From Fictibacillus fluitans (GTDB lineage: Bacteria; Bacillota; Bacilli; Bacillales; Fictibacillaceae): 64,000 nucleotides of DNA. Positions 33,734 to 45,498 of the stretch are shown here, piece by piece. The notes beneath the pieces are model-generated. The model did not search any database and was not told where the DNA came from. It worked only from the letters and a program-made list of their open reading frames with translations. A program made the translations under genes and the position numbers. The DNA lies in contig NZ_JAUHTR010000005.1 in NCBI RefSeq assembly GCF_030418125.1, positions 214,597-278,596 on the forward strand. Reading direction: 5' to 3'. Numbering within the stretch: the stretch's first letter is position 1; every line of letters starts with the position of its first letter.

Positions 33734-34933
33734 CTATCTATAAATATGCACGTTTGGATCTCCGCTCGCATCATCCCGGACAATCAAAGCTTCCGGTTCA
33801 TTAACAGCCGATTGGATGTTAATCGTAACCGGCACGTTTGGAAGCTCCTTCATAACGGAAGAGGTTACATACTGTGTAAACGAAATAACCTCAGCTTTTC
33901 CCTGGAATTGCATCGGAATATCGATATCCATCCGGTCGAGGCTGCCATCATGATAATGAGCTTTACCAATGACACCTACATAGTTCGGAAAGTAATCCTG
34001 GATTTTAGATTTGAAGTTATTAAACTTCTCCGCATCATCCCTTTTGGATGCTGTGGCTTCTTTCGATGGAAACAGGTAGTACCTCTCATCAATCTTGTCC
34101 CAGCTGCCGAGCTGGTTGCTGCCTGATCCTGCTTCCGCTTTTGCAAAAAAGTGCCCCGGTGTAACCGATTCCTTTTCGGCTTCCTGATAAAGAGCGATTG
34201 TGATCGGCACATTCTTCAATGAATTATTTTGGCGCAGACGTTTCACAACCTGCTGCCCCATCTGTCTTGCTTCCTGGGCCACATCACTTGCCTGCAGTTT
34301 CTTGGATCCGTTGTAAATCAGTCCGGCGCTGTCGGTTGCTTTGTAATAGTACGTAGAGTTAAACGAAAGACCTACCACAAGGCCGCCAAGCTTCACTTTG
34401 TCGTTTCCGCTTTGAGTCAGGTAATTCTGTTCAAGAACATAAGATAAGTATTTGGGATGCTTGTCTTCGGCATCCATTACTTGCTTGTACGGAGCATCCT
34501 TTTTCACGCCAAGAGCCGGGTTGAGCCCTTTTTGCGCCATGTCACTCTTGCTGTTTTTCTCCGCCTTTTCGTCTGAACGCTTCAGCCAGTTGTTGACGGT
34601 TGTGGAAGACAGATACTGGCCTTCCTGGTAGTAATACTTATCTGTACTGAAGTCGTCCTGGGCGATTCTCATAAGACCCAGCTCAAACTCATTGATATCC
34701 AGACGGTTGTCCACGCCATACTTAATCAGGCCGCGGGCGCCGCCAGGCTCAAAAGGCACGATGCTTCGGTAGTACTTCTCCCCGGTGTTGATTTCCCCAG
34801 TGATGATGGCTTTTTCTTCGGTCTTCCCTTTTTTCTTAACAACTTCCTCTTCCTTTTGCAGCTTGTCTCTGTTCAGACAGCCGGTCAGGAGTAAAAGGGA
34901 GCTTAACAGGATCAGACTGATCCGTTTTATCAT
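33734..34933 (-). CDS. camS: CamS-family sex-pheromone lipoprotein (YerH)
   Basis: 399 residues. Lipoprotein signal with lipobox LLTGC (Cys about 19). The rest matches the CamS family, whose cleaved leader in some firmicutes gives a plasmid pheromone peptide; the mature protein role is unknown. Visible family segment: GGLVVGLSFNSTYYYK (about 175). ATG 34933 has GGAGG 9 bases upstream; the frame from 34951 starts inside that site. It follows ligA, as yerH does in Bacillus subtilis. Confidence 0.9.
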   Translation of the reverse strand: MIKRISLILLSSLLLLTGCLNRDKLQKEEEVVKKKGKTEEKAIITGEINTGEKYYRSIVPFEPGGARGLIKYGVDNRLDINEFELGLMRIAQDDFSTDKYYYQEGQYLSSTTVNNWLKRSDEKAEKNSKSDMAQKGLNPALGVKKDAPYKQVMDAEDKHPKYLSYVLEQNYLTQSGNDKVKLGGLVVGLSFNSTYYYKATDSAGLIYNGSKKLQASDVAQEARQMGQQVVKRLRQNNSLKNVPITIALYQEAEKESVTPGHFFAKAEAGSGSNQLGSWDKIDERYYLFPSKEATASKRDDAEKFNNFKSKIQDYFPNYVGVIGKAHYHDGSLDRMDIDIPMQFQGKAEVISFTQYVTSSVMKELPNVPVTINIQSAVNEPEALIVRDDASGDPNVHIYR

Positions 34934-34977
34934 GGTAAAACACTCCTCCATATAACTTGATGGAACAGAGCTATTCT

Positions 34978-37014
<2,037 letters not shown>

Positions 37015-37021
37015 TTAAACT

Positions 37022-39265
37022 CTATATTTTTTCAATCGGTGCGAACTTGGCAAGCAGACGCTTGAGTCCCACCGGCTGAGGGAATGCGATATCAAGCTCG
37101 ACAGAGTCGCCTTCGCCCTTCATGCTGACGACGACTCCGGTTCCCCATTTACGGTGTTTTACCTTGTCACTGACTTTCCAGTCCGCGTTTTCACCGCCGG
37201 AAGATGCATAAACCGGAGACGTTTTCTTCACTCCCGGCTGTCTCATAAAGGACGGCGCTGCATTGGAGCGTGAAGCTCTGCCCCAGCTTGGAGACGCTTC
37301 TTTTTCCTTTTGCTCGGATTCAAGCAGTTCTTCCGGAATTTCACCGATAAAGCGGGAAACCGGATTCATGTTTGTACGGCCGAAGAGGGTGCGCATCCGT
37401 GCATTGGTCATAAACAGCTCCTCCTCAGCACGGGTGATTCCCACGTAAGCCAGACGGCGCTCTTCTTCCATTTCACTTTCTTCAAACAGCGCGCGGCTGT
37501 GCGGGAATACGCCTTCTTCCAGACCCATGAGGAACACAACCGGAAACTCAAGCCCTTTGGCAGAGTGAAGGGTCATTAAAACGACAGATTCCTTTGGCTT
37601 GTCGCCTTCATCTTCATCGAGGCGGTCAATGTCAGCCACCAGTGCAAGGTCCGTCAGGAAGGCCACAAGGCTTTTATCGTCCTGGCTCTTTTCAAAGTCC
37701 TGGGTAACGGAAAGAAATTCATCAATGTTCTCCAGGCGGCTTTCTGCTTCAAGCGATTTATCCGCCTTCAGCATGTCACGGTAGCCGGTTTTATCAATCA
37801 CTTCTTCCACAAGTTCAGTCACCGAAAGGAATTCCTGCATCCGGGTCCAGTTCGTGATCAGCTCGGAAAACTCCCGCAGTACATTGGTAAAGCGGGCTGG
37901 CAGGCCGATCTGCTCCACTTCCTGAAGCGCCTGGTACATGGAAAGGTCGTTATCTGCACCATAATGCAAAATTTTATCAACGGTGGACGCGCCAATTCCG
38001 CGCTTTGGAACATTTATAATACGCATCATGCTGATGTCATCGTCAGGATTTGCGATCAGTCTCAAGTACGCCAGAATATCCTTAATCTCTTTTCTGTCAT
38101 AGAACTTGATGCCGCCGACGATATTATAAGGAATGTTCGACTTGATCAAAATTTCCTCAATTACACGGGACTGTGCATTCGTCCGGTAAAGGATGGCAAT
38201 GTCCGAGCACTTGCGCGGGCCCCCGGCTGTCATTTCACGGATTTTACCAGCGATATAATGGCCTTCATCGTGCTCATTATCCCCCTGGTAATAGGTGATA
38301 TTCTGGCCTCCTGTTTTGTCGGTCCACAGGTTTTTCGGCTTGCGGTTAAAGTTGTTTTCGATCACCTTGTTCGCCGCATCAAGAATGGTTTTGGTCGAAC
38401 GGTAGTTTTGTTCAAGAAGAACCACCATGGCATCATCATAATCCTTTTCAAAGGAAAGAATGTTCGCGATGTCTGCCCCGCGCCAGCCGTAAATAGACTG
38501 GTCAGAGTCCCCGACCACACAAAGATTGCGGAACCGGTCCGCCAGCATATTGACGAGCATATACTGCGCACGGTTCGTATCCTGATACTCATCCACATGA
38601 ATGTACTGGAACTTGCGCTGATAGAATTGCAGCACTTCCGGCACGCGTTTAAACAAATGGATCGTTGTCATGATTAAATCATCAAAATCGAGCGCAGAGT
38701 TCTTTTTCAAACGTTTTTCATATTCCTGGTATACCTCATGCACGACTGTGTCATACGGCCCGTTCATCGTTTTTGCAAAGTCGCTGCTGGTATTCAGCTC
38801 GTTTTTCAGCGATGAGATGGAGCCCAGGATGCTTCGAGGCTCGAATTTTTTGGAATCAATGTTCTTGTCTTTTAAAATATTCTTGATAACCGAAAGCTGA
38901 TCGGTAGAATCGAGAATCGAGAAGTTCCGGCTGATGCCGATCCGGTCGATATCACGGCGCAAGATCCGCACACACATCGAGTGGAATGTGGAAATCCAAA
39001 TGTCCTCCGCAACCGGTCCGGTAATGGATGCCACCCGGTCCTTCATCTCCCGTGCTGCCTTGTTCGTAAAGGTGATCGCCAGGATGTTCCATGGCGCCAC
39101 CTCTTTTTCCATCATTAAATAAGCGATGCGGTGGGTCAGCACCCGCGTCTTTCCGCTTCCCGCTCCCGCCATGATCAAAAGCGGTCCTTCTGTATGCTTT
39201 ACCGCTGCCTTTTGCTCAGGGTTTAGCCCCGTGAGCAACTGTTCAATCATCTGTTTCATACTCAT
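37022..39265 (-). CDS. pcrA: ATP-dependent DNA helicase PcrA
   Basis: 747 residues, normal for PcrA/UvrD superfamily 1A. Walker [10 protein letters not shown] (about 33-41), ISTFHSMC, the DEYQDTN Walker B (about 225), [14 protein letters not shown] and the C-terminal [10 protein letters not shown] motif VI are all present. The last part (about 660-747) is the RNA-polymerase-interacting Tudor-like fold ([15 protein letters not shown]). It acts in nucleotide excision repair and in removing RecA or stalled RNA polymerase. AGGTGA precedes the ATG. Confidence 0.98.
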   Translation of the reverse strand: MSMKQMIEQLLTGLNPEQKAAVKHTEGPLLIMAGAGSGKTRVLTHRIAYLMMEKEVAPWNILAITFTNKAAREMKDRVASITGPVAEDIWISTFHSMCVRILRRDIDRIGISRNFSILDSTDQLSVIKNILKDKNIDSKKFEPRSILGSISSLKNELNTSSDFAKTMNGPYDTVVHEVYQEYEKRLKKNSALDFDDLIMTTIHLFKRVPEVLQFYQRKFQYIHVDEYQDTNRAQYMLVNMLADRFRNLCVVGDSDQSIYGWRGADIANILSFEKDYDDAMVVLLEQNYRSTKTILDAANKVIENNFNRKPKNLWTDKTGGQNITYYQGDNEHDEGHYIAGKIREMTAGGPRKCSDIAILYRTNAQSRVIEEILIKSNIPYNIVGGIKFYDRKEIKDILAYLRLIANPDDDISMMRIINVPKRGIGASTVDKILHYGADNDLSMYQALQEVEQIGLPARFTNVLREFSELITNWTRMQEFLSVTELVEEVIDKTGYRDMLKADKSLEAESRLENIDEFLSVTQDFEKSQDDKSLVAFLTDLALVADIDRLDEDEGDKPKESVVLMTLHSAKGLEFPVVFLMGLEEGVFPHSRALFEESEMEEERRLAYVGITRAEEELFMTNARMRTLFGRTNMNPVSRFIGEIPEELLESEQKEKEASPSWGRASRSNAAPSFMRQPGVKKTSPVYASSGGENADWKVSDKVKHRKWGTGVVVSMKGEGDSVELDIAFPQPVGLKRLLAKFAPIEKI

Positions 39266-39332
39266 TTACCATTCACCTGCCCCAAACGTTTGTTCTTACA
39301 TCTATCATAAAGGATTCCCAAGCTGTATTCAA

Positions 39333-40022
39333 TTATCCTTTTGCAGCTTTTACTGTTTCTAGTGCGGCCTGTACATTTTCATAAATGATGTTTCCGACCA
39401 CAACCGTGTCGGCAAACATCGCCATTTCCCTGGCCTGCTCGGCGCTCTTAATGCCGCCTCCATAATAAAACCTCGTACGGTCGAGAACTTTTCTGACCTC
39501 TTTTACCACTTCAATATCGCCGTATGTTCCGCTGTACTCCAGATAAAAGATAGGCAGCCGGAACATTTTTTCCGCCATGCGCGCATAAGCTACAACATCT
39601 TCCAATGAAAGACTTGCATCCGCTTTTGAAAACTCGGCGGCTTTGCAATCGGGATTGGCAATGCAATAACCTTCTGTTATAACTTCATCCCAGTTCATCA
39701 GATCGCCGTATTCCTTCACGGCCTCATGCTGAAGGCCAACAATAAAGCTCGCATCCTTGCTGTTTAGCACCGTCGGAATGTAATACAGATCAAAGCCTGG
39801 TGTGAGGGCATCAATCGTGGCCACCTCCAGCACACAGGGAACGGCATACTTCCGCACACGGGACATCAGATCAAGAGTATTATCAAGTGTTACTCCGTCA
39901 CTCCCACCCACAATAATAGCATCAGTACCCGATTCACAGACCGCTTCAAGGTCCGCATCGGAAATTTCCTTATTGGGATCCAGCTTAAACACATGCTTCC
40001 AAACCCGATAATCAAAATTCAT
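39333..40022 (-). CDS. pcrB: Heptaprenylglyceryl phosphate synthase
   Basis: 229 residues, TIM barrel. PcrB joins heptaprenyl diphosphate to glycerol-1-phosphate in Bacillales. Marks: [10 protein letters not shown] (about 14), [10 protein letters not shown] (about 38), [10 protein letters not shown] (about 160) and [12 protein letters not shown] (about 190, phosphate binding). AGGAGG precedes the ATG by 6 bases. It is the first gene of the pcrB-pcrA-ligA-camS run; directly upstream lies a tandem structured repeat. Confidence 0.95.
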   Translation of the reverse strand: MNFDYRVWKHVFKLDPNKEISDADLEAVCESGTDAIIVGGSDGVTLDNTLDLMSRVRKYAVPCVLEVATIDALTPGFDLYYIPTVLNSKDASFIVGLQHEAVKEYGDLMNWDEVITEGYCIANPDCKAAEFSKADASLSLEDVVAYARMAEKMFRLPIFYLEYSGTYGDIEVVKEVRKVLDRTRFYYGGGIKSAEQAREMAMFADTVVVGNIIYENVQAALETVKAAKG

Positions 40023-40037
40023 AAATCCTCCTAGTTA

Positions 40038-40314
40038 ACTAAAGCTGAAGCAGCCGCTTAGGGCCGAAAGGCGTTGGAACTCTTACAAAGCAACACGCTT
40101 TTTGTGTTGAGGTGTAAGAGTGAAACGACCGAGGCACTGGCTGCTGAAGCTGGATGATGACTAAAGCTGAAACGCTCGTTTAAAAGCGGCAGACGTTGGA
40201 GCTCTCGACCCCAAATACGCTTTTTGTATTTTGGGAGAGAGTGAAACGGCCGAGCTTTTGAGCGTTGAAGCTGGATGATGACTAAAGCTGAAACGCTCTT
40301 GAAACTGAATGATG
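40038..40314 (-). repeat. Tandem structured repeat element (two full copies and one remnant)
   Basis: Copy 1 is 40038-40159, copy 2 is 40160-40280, remnant 40281-40314. Both full copies begin with ACTAAAGCTGAA and end with GAAGCTGGATGATG. Each folds into an outer stem (AGCAGCC/GGCTGCT in copy 1, AACGCTC/GAGCGTT in copy 2) and an inner hairpin (CTCTTACA/TGTAAGAG; CTCTC/GAGAG) capped by the constant loop GCTTTTT, with constant single strands GTTGGA and GTGAAACG. The stems differ in sequence but keep pairing. The remnant keeps only the two outer ends. On the minus strand the element ends 16 bases before the pcrB ATG. Confidence 0.75.
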
Positions 40315-40495
40315 CCAAGCCTAAAACCTATCTATTTTTCGACCGGGACACCCCGGGCTGGTTTTCACTCTTTATACCTTTTGCCATTATATCAAAAATT
40401 ATAGGGCTACTCATCTTTCACACTGTGAAACAACGCTTACACGAAAAATTAAATCTTATGCCTCGCTACGACACGTGATGAACAGGAGAATGTGT

Positions 40496-41047
40496 ATGTT
40501 TTTTTTACAAGTCGATGAGGAAATTTCCATAAAGCTGCTCGAAAAAAGGGATGCCCAGCTTCTCTTTCAGCTTACGGAGCATTCCAGGGATCACCTTCGA
40601 AACTGGCTGGGCTGGGTGGATTATTCAAGAACGCTCAAGGATACGAAAGCTTTCATCAAGCTTGCCAATCAAAAATACGCCGATTCTACAGATCTTGTAA
40701 CCATGATCTGGTACCGCGGCATTCCGGCGGGTTCCCTGGCTCTGTATGATATCAAGTGGAATAATTATTCTGCAAACATTGGATATTGGCTGGGCAAGGA
40801 TTTTGAAGGGAAGGGAATTATGACCCGCTCGTGCGGCGCCATGGTGGACTATTCGTTTGGCACGCTTGGTTTAAACCGGCTGGAGTTAAAGGCTGCCTTA
40901 GAAAACAAAAGAAGCCGCTCGGTGGCCGAACGGCTTGGCTTTAAGCAGGAAGGAGAACTCCGGCAGGCCGAGTGGCTGTACGATCATTTCGTGAATGTCG
41001 CGCTGTACGGCATGCTGGCAGAGGACTGGGCATTCCCCAAAACTTAA
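40496..41047 (+). CDS. RimJ/RimL-type GNAT acetyltransferase (YdaF-like)
   Basis: 183 residues. GNAT of the ribosomal-protein-serine type: NYSANIGYWLGKDFEGKGIMTRS contains the acetyl-CoA loop (KDFEGKGI, about 97-104), followed by LGLNRLELKAALENKRSRSVAERLGF, the family end split at the Lys. ATG 40496 has GGAG 7 bases upstream; earlier start codons are worse placed. The target may be a ribosomal protein or a small amine. The 3' end overlaps the convergent membrane gene by four bases. Confidence 0.85.
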   Translation: MFFLQVDEEISIKLLEKRDAQLLFQLTEHSRDHLRNWLGWVDYSRTLKDTKAFIKLANQKYADSTDLVTMIWYRGIPAGSLALYDIKWNNYSANIGYWLGKDFEGKGIMTRSCGAMVDYSFGTLGLNRLELKAALENKRSRSVAERLGFKQEGELRQAEWLYDHFVNVALYGMLAEDWAFPKT

Positions 41048-41718
41048 ATCTTGGGTTCGGTCTGAATCTTGCTGCCCGGTTCCTCCGTTCCTTTGTTCTT
41101 CTCATGATAGTTGTAGATTTTGACTGAAATGAAAACAAATCCTGCGGTAATCAGGGCGCCAAAAATCCAGCCCGAAATCTTCATTGCGAATAAAATAAAA
41201 TCATACTTTTTCACGCCATATTCCATCAGCAGGTAGGATTTCAACCCGGCCTGGAACAGACTGCGAAACGCGAACAGGGCGGTAAGCCAGACAAAAAGCT
41301 TGTAAAACTCCGGCTTGCGGTACAGTGCCTGAGTTTCGTTACGCGGCTCTCCCTGAAGGTAAGCAATGTCCACGGCAAAATGCATGCCGAGCGGCTGCTT
41401 GATGAAGATCGTCGAGGAAATAAGCAGTGCCATGAAGACACCGAAGAACACCTGGTTCCAGAGCATTCTTCCTGCAGATCCCGACAAAAGGTCAATCGTT
41501 GTTCCGGCAAACAGGGAAAACAGGATAAACATCCCGGTGACATTGAACTGCTTTTCCTTCACAAACCGGTAAATGGTATAGATAAAACCTGGAACTGACG
41601 AAAGAAGAATGGCATAATAATCCCCAAGCATGTCTCTCCCCTGGTTCCAGATCAGGTAAGGTATAATCAAATAAAACAGCAAATCAAAAACGACAATACT
41701 TTTCTTCAAGTTTTTCAC
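41044..41718 (-). CDS. VC0807-family membrane protein
   Basis: 224 residues with six hydrophobic segments. The start MKNLKKSIVVFDLLFYLIIPYLIWN and the SSVPGFIYTIY and GTTIDLLSGSAGRML segments fit the VC0807 family of unknown function. A polar tail (KNKGTEEPGSKIQ) faces the cytoplasm. Upstream (41719-41972) there is no gene; that stretch holds hairpins, a short repeat end at 41921-41937, and the psd terminator. Confidence 0.7.
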   Translation of the reverse strand: MKNLKKSIVVFDLLFYLIIPYLIWNQGRDMLGDYYAILLSSVPGFIYTIYRFVKEKQFNVTGMFILFSLFAGTTIDLLSGSAGRMLWNQVFFGVFMALLISSTIFIKQPLGMHFAVDIAYLQGEPRNETQALYRKPEFYKLFVWLTALFAFRSLFQAGLKSYLLMEYGVKKYDFILFAMKISGWIFGALITAGFVFISVKIYNYHEKNKGTEEPGSKIQTEPKI

Positions 41719-41920
41719 TTCCCGTTTTGAATTGGTTCGTTCTTCTGCCAGATTGACAATCCTTCTGGCAAATCCTTGACTATAGTGTTCGGCCGTCTCA
41801 CGTCCTTTTCGGACATGCTATTGAAATGATACCATGATTGGAAAATATTATCACTAGCGAAAACGAAGATGATGCTTACAAAAGATTTATTTAGTAATCT
41901 TATGTGGCACTTGATTGTGG

Positions 41921-41937
41921 CTGATTTCCGTTCCAGG
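41921..41937 (+). repeat. Solo terminus of a MITE-like intergenic repeat
   Basis: CTGATTTCCGTTCCAGG shares 16 consecutive bases with the left end of the element at 47660-47871. No other part of that element is found nearby. Confidence 0.5.
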
Positions 41938-41972
41938 AAAATTATCCTCAATATTAACCAAAGATAGCATTA

Positions 41973-42012
41973 TAAAAACCTGCACCGCACTCAGGCAGTA
42001 CAGGTTCTTTTA
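41973..42012 (-). terminator. Terminator of psd
   Basis: AACCTG and CAGGTT arms with an internal CTGC/GCGG pairing, followed by TTTTTATAA on the minus strand. Confidence 0.75.
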
Positions 42013-42846
42013 TTAACGATACGTGCCGATGGCTTCTCCGTATTTGAGATGAGCATCTGGCTGTATTTTATCACTTAATAAAATGTGATCCTTTTCAAAC
42101 AACAGGACGACGGTGGAGCCAAATTCGAACAATCCGACTTCTTCTCCTTTTTTAAACGGAACATACGGAAGCTCGGTGGAGTAGGCGCGGCCGTTTTTTA
42201 CATTGGTTGCGTGCTCGCCATACGGCACACGCACGCTTCCAACCACAAATGCACCGACTTTGACGAGCGCCATTTCACCCGCCGGTGTATCGGCGTATGT
42301 GATCAGCCTCTCGTTTTTGGTAAACAGACCCTGGACGTGTTCAACACCGATCCGGTTTACCGGAAACAGCCGTCCCGGCAGGTAGGTCGCCTTGGTCAGC
42401 TTGCCTGGCAGCGGCATGTGGATCCGGTGATAATCACGCGGACTGAGATAGATGGTGAGGAACGTGCCGCCTTCAAAACGATCTGAAATCTCGGACGTGC
42501 ATCCGAGAAGCTGCTCCACCGTATAGTTGATGCCTTTGGCCTGAATAAGCGCCCCTTTTGTAATGGTGCCAAATTGGGCCACTTTTCCATCCACCGGGCT
42601 GACCAGTGTATCGGTGCCTGATGAAATCGGACGCGCCTCCTCCTTCAGTTTGCGGGTAAAAAACGCCGTAAATGTTGGATATTCACCAAGCGGTTTTTCG
42701 ACTTCATCTTTATTGATTTTATAAATTGCGCTATATGGTTTAATGATGTGCCGGCTGAAGGACGAATGCCCCCATTTTCCCGCCGTTCGGGAAATTGCAT
42801 TTTGCGGCAAAAGCCTGATTACATGCTTTAGTACGTAGTTTATCAT
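42013..42846 (-). CDS. psd: Phosphatidylserine decarboxylase proenzyme
   Basis: 277 residues. Makes phosphatidylethanolamine at the membrane; the precursor cuts itself at the Ser of FGST (about residue 242) to form the pyruvoyl group. Here the usual LGST is FGST, a known variant in the short bacterial enzymes. Other marks: VSPVDGKVAQFG (about 85) and YLSPRDYHRIHMP (about 135, His catalytic). pssA is not adjacent in this window. It is 40 bases after the DedA-like gene. Confidence 0.93.
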   Translation of the reverse strand: MINYVLKHVIRLLPQNAISRTAGKWGHSSFSRHIIKPYSAIYKINKDEVEKPLGEYPTFTAFFTRKLKEEARPISSGTDTLVSPVDGKVAQFGTITKGALIQAKGINYTVEQLLGCTSEISDRFEGGTFLTIYLSPRDYHRIHMPLPGKLTKATYLPGRLFPVNRIGVEHVQGLFTKNERLITYADTPAGEMALVKVGAFVVGSVRVPYGEHATNVKNGRAYSTELPYVPFKKGEEVGLFEFGSTVVLLFEKDHILLSDKIQPDAHLKYGEAIGTYR

Positions 42847-42886
42847 GTTTGTTTTACAATCCTTTCACGACTGAAAAATCGTCCAG

Positions 42887-43444
42887 TCACGGTGTTCTTA
42901 GCTTTTTCCAGCACCAAAGCAATAAAAAAACTGCCATGATGGTGGCCACAAGCTTTCCTTCCCATGACCATTGGATGAGCTGGTAAACTGAATATCCCTC
43001 GATCAAAATCGCCGGGATCTTTCCGATGGAGCTGGCGAGCACAAACAGCCATAGAGAGGCTTTACCGACAGCCGCCACAAATGTCACTACACCCGATGGC
43101 ATAAAGGGCAAAATACGAAGCGCGAGAATCAGTAAAAATGCCTCTTTCCCCCTTGCCTCGAGCAGTTGTTTTATTTTCGGATGATTCATTGCCTTCCACT
43201 CCACAGCTTTACGAAACCCTTTTCTGTATAGAACAAAAGAAACGACAGCACCTACGGCTTCTCCGATAAAGGATACAGCCATTCCTGGCCAGAGACCGAA
43301 AACAGCCAGATTGGCGGCCGTCAAAAACACACTCGGTACAACCCCTAGCACGCTGATCACAACATTCATGAAAATGCTGATCATAACTGCTAGCTGCCCG
43401 TATGATAGAAGCCAATCGATGACGATATCCTTTAACGCCGTCAT
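42887..43444 (-). CDS. TVP38/TMEM64-type (DedA-superfamily) membrane protein
   Basis: 185 residues with about five membrane segments. The family core is seen: GVVPSVFLTAANLAVFG, then GEAVGAVVSFVLYR and RILPFMPSGVVTFVAA. DedA/TVP38 proteins are likely lipid scramblases or phospholipid transporters; it lies between a MarR regulator and psd, in keeping with membrane lipid work. Confidence 0.85.
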   Translation of the reverse strand: MTALKDIVIDWLLSYGQLAVMISIFMNVVISVLGVVPSVFLTAANLAVFGLWPGMAVSFIGEAVGAVVSFVLYRKGFRKAVEWKAMNHPKIKQLLEARGKEAFLLILALRILPFMPSGVVTFVAAVGKASLWLFVLASSIGKIPAILIEGYSVYQLIQWSWEGKLVATIMAVFLLLWCWKKLRTP

Positions 43445-43459
43445 CGGGCATGACCCTTT

Positions 43460-43912
43460 TTATTCATGGGTGACAGCCTTTTTCTCCTCCGTTACAATGC
43501 TATGGAGCTTTCCGGCAATGTCCCTTAATTGCTTTGTTTCTTCTACTGTCAATTGGGAAAAGAACCTCTCGATCACAAACTGATCGATCTGATCATACTC
43601 ATCATAATATTGAATTCCCTTTTCTCCAAGCGTCAAAAAAATTTCCCTCCGATTTTGAGGGTTTATGCTTCGAACAACATATCCTTCCTGTTCGAGCTTG
43701 CTTACGAGCTGGCTCGTGGAGCTCATCGAAAAGTTCAGCTGTTCGGCGATCGTCTGCACCTTTACCGGCTGATGCTTATGTACCCGGTCCAGAATTAAAA
43801 ATTGCTTGGGAGTAATCTCATAATCTAACGATGAGAAATAATTCTTCAATAAATGAGCATTCACCTGATCAAAAAAGTCGTATGCCTCTTTAATATAATC
43901 ACCTTGCTCCAC
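43460..43912 (-). CDS. MarR-family transcriptional regulator
   Basis: 150 residues from GTG 43912 (GAGGTGA 5 bases upstream); the frame reaching 43999 has no signal. Winged helix with recognition helix FSMSSTSQLVSKLEQEGYV (about 60-78) and the beta wing NPQNRREIFLTL. Ligand unknown. The DedA-like gene begins 15 bases later, so this regulator probably controls itself, that gene and perhaps psd. Confidence 0.88.
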   Translation of the reverse strand: MEQGDYIKEAYDFFDQVNAHLLKNYFSSLDYEITPKQFLILDRVHKHQPVKVQTIAEQLNFSMSSTSQLVSKLEQEGYVVRSINPQNRREIFLTLGEKGIQYYDEYDQIDQFVIERFFSQLTVEETKQLRDIAGKLHSIVTEEKKAVTHE

Positions 43913-43998
43913 TACTTTCACCTCGTTTATCCACTTAAACAGTTTAACAAGATAAACTATACTACCCTTCCAACCTTTCGTCAATAAAAACAAGCACA

Positions 43999-44046
43999 TA
44001 AAAAAACCCGAATAACGGACTTAGCAAGGAGTCCATAACTCGGGCC
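43999..44046 (-). terminator. Terminator of yerC
   Basis: CCCGAGTTATGGACT and AGTCCGTTATTCGGG pair in two blocks, followed by TTTTTT on the minus strand. Confidence 0.88.
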
Positions 44047-44069
44047 GCAATCACAAGGTGATTGTGAAT

Positions 44070-44375
44070 TTATTTTGTTTCTTCCTGACCGTGTACGCGG
44101 TCAAGTGCCATTTGATAGGCATCGTTGCCGAAGTTGAGGCAGCGTTTGACACGTGAAATGGTTGCTGTGCTAGCACCGGTTTCGGATTCGATCTTGTGAT
44201 AAGTTTTTCCTTCACGCAGCATGCGAGCTACTTCAAGACGCTGTGCCAGCGATTGGATTTCGTTCATTGTGCATAAGTCATCAAAGAACATGTAGCACTC
44301 TTCAAGGTCTTTCAGCGAAAGGACCGCTTCAAACAGCTGATCCAGCGCTTTACCCCTTAATTTATCAATTTGCAT
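44070..44375 (-). CDS. yerC: YerC/YecD TrpR-related protein
   Basis: 101 residues. The TrpR-like fold is clear from MNEIQSLAQRLEVARML (helices) and TYHKIESETGASTATISRVKRCL, the helix-turn-helix (about 60-82, split at the Gly). Family members bind DNA but the ligand and targets are unknown in Bacillus. It follows yerB by 21 bases, as in Bacillus subtilis. AAGGAG precedes the ATG. Confidence 0.92.
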   Translation of the reverse strand: MQIDKLRGKALDQLFEAVLSLKDLEECYMFFDDLCTMNEIQSLAQRLEVARMLREGKTYHKIESETGASTATISRVKRCLNFGNDAYQMALDRVHGQEETK

Positions 44376-44396
44376 AGATTTAGCACTCCTTCTGCT

Positions 44397-45434
44397 CTAT
44401 TCAATAGAAACACTCTTGCTGATTCCTGGCTGCGTCGGAATTATATTGATCCAGGTTTTCCCGGGAACAAACCCGGTGCCTGACGGAATAATTCTGCCGT
44501 CTTTGTTTTTCCAGGTAACTTCCCTCACTTTTCCCTGCTGTATGAGAAGACCCTTGCCGCCGGATGTAAGATCGATGGCTCTGCGTCCATAGCTGTCGAT
44601 AATCTTGTGCTTCATCTCAACAATAAACACATTATTGACCTCAATTGGCGTCTTTGTTTCAAGATCGGTTGTCGGTGTTCCGTCGCTGGACCGGGCGTAG
44701 CGTTTCGTCGACGGGTTGTAGTTGAACCCAACCGTCTCATTTTGACTGTATGTTATCAGAACTTGATCCGCTTTGTCACCGGAAAGCCCTTTAATCTCCT
44801 TTGGTTTTAAGAAAGGAAGCGGCTTTATTTTATCTTTATCGTCATACCCTTTCTTCTTTAAACCTGTCATCAGGTCCTCGTAGGTGATGTATGAATTGTG
44901 AGGCGCCTGGCGGAACGTTGCCCGGTGAAAAAGCGTCCCATCATAATAAAGTCCGTTCAACGAGTCTACCTTGCTATTCTTTCCAGACAGTATCCTCTTC
45001 GCATCAGGGCTCCAGCCATGATGCACATAAAACGAATGATATCCCTGGCTGAGCTCAATAAAATAATCACGTGCACTTCGTACCGGACCGATCACTTTCG
45101 GTTGCTCACTCTGGAAAACAGCAAGAAACCGCGTGATATTTCCTTCTGCGAGCACTTCATACACAAGGTCCGCCTTATGAAGCCCCGACTGCGGCCGCGC
45201 ACGCTCATGATTGTTTACCATCACTGAATACACTCTGGCATCGTTCGGTTTCTTTGTTTTTAACCCCGTCAGCGGAAAAATATTTAAGTGTTCCTTTTTT
45301 TCTTCCTTTTTCTCCGGCTTTTTTGCCGGCTGCGCAGGCTTCGTTTCCTGCGCCGTTGGTTTTTCTTCCTTTTGGCACCCGGTTCCTCCAAGAATCAAGA
45401 ACGCAGCACAAATACCAAGCATCCATTTTCTCAT
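44397..45434 (-). CDS. yerB: DUF3048-family lipoprotein YerB
   Basis: 345 residues. Lipobox GGTGC (Cys about 20), then a Lys/Pro/Glu-rich linker (residues 24-48) and the DUF3048 domain (MVNNHERARPQSGL about 72, GPVRSARDYF about 116, VHHGWSPDAK). Attached to the outside of the membrane. Function unknown. Confidence 0.92.
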   Translation of the reverse strand: MRKWMLGICAAFLILGGTGCQKEEKPTAQETKPAQPAKKPEKKEEKKEHLNIFPLTGLKTKKPNDARVYSVMVNNHERARPQSGLHKADLVYEVLAEGNITRFLAVFQSEQPKVIGPVRSARDYFIELSQGYHSFYVHHGWSPDAKRILSGKNSKVDSLNGLYYDGTLFHRATFRQAPHNSYITYEDLMTGLKKKGYDDKDKIKPLPFLKPKEIKGLSGDKADQVLITYSQNETVGFNYNPSTKRYARSSDGTPTTDLETKTPIEVNNVFIVEMKHKIIDSYGRRAIDLTSGGKGLLIQQGKVREVTWKNKDGRIIPSGTGFVPGKTWINIIPTQPGISKSVSIE

Positions 45435-45498
45435 AAGGCACCCCTGCCCCCTTATGGCCCCCCGGCCTGAAGTGGTTGAAACACTTTACTTCTTTAGT

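Noticed and set aside
40275..40478. Possible small gene between the tandem repeat and the GNAT gene
   Set aside because: It begins inside the repeat, has no ribosome site and ends without any family similarity.
41715..41951. Possible minus-strand gene upstream of the VC0807-family gene
   Set aside because: It runs through hairpins and a repeat end, and has no start signal; judged non-coding.
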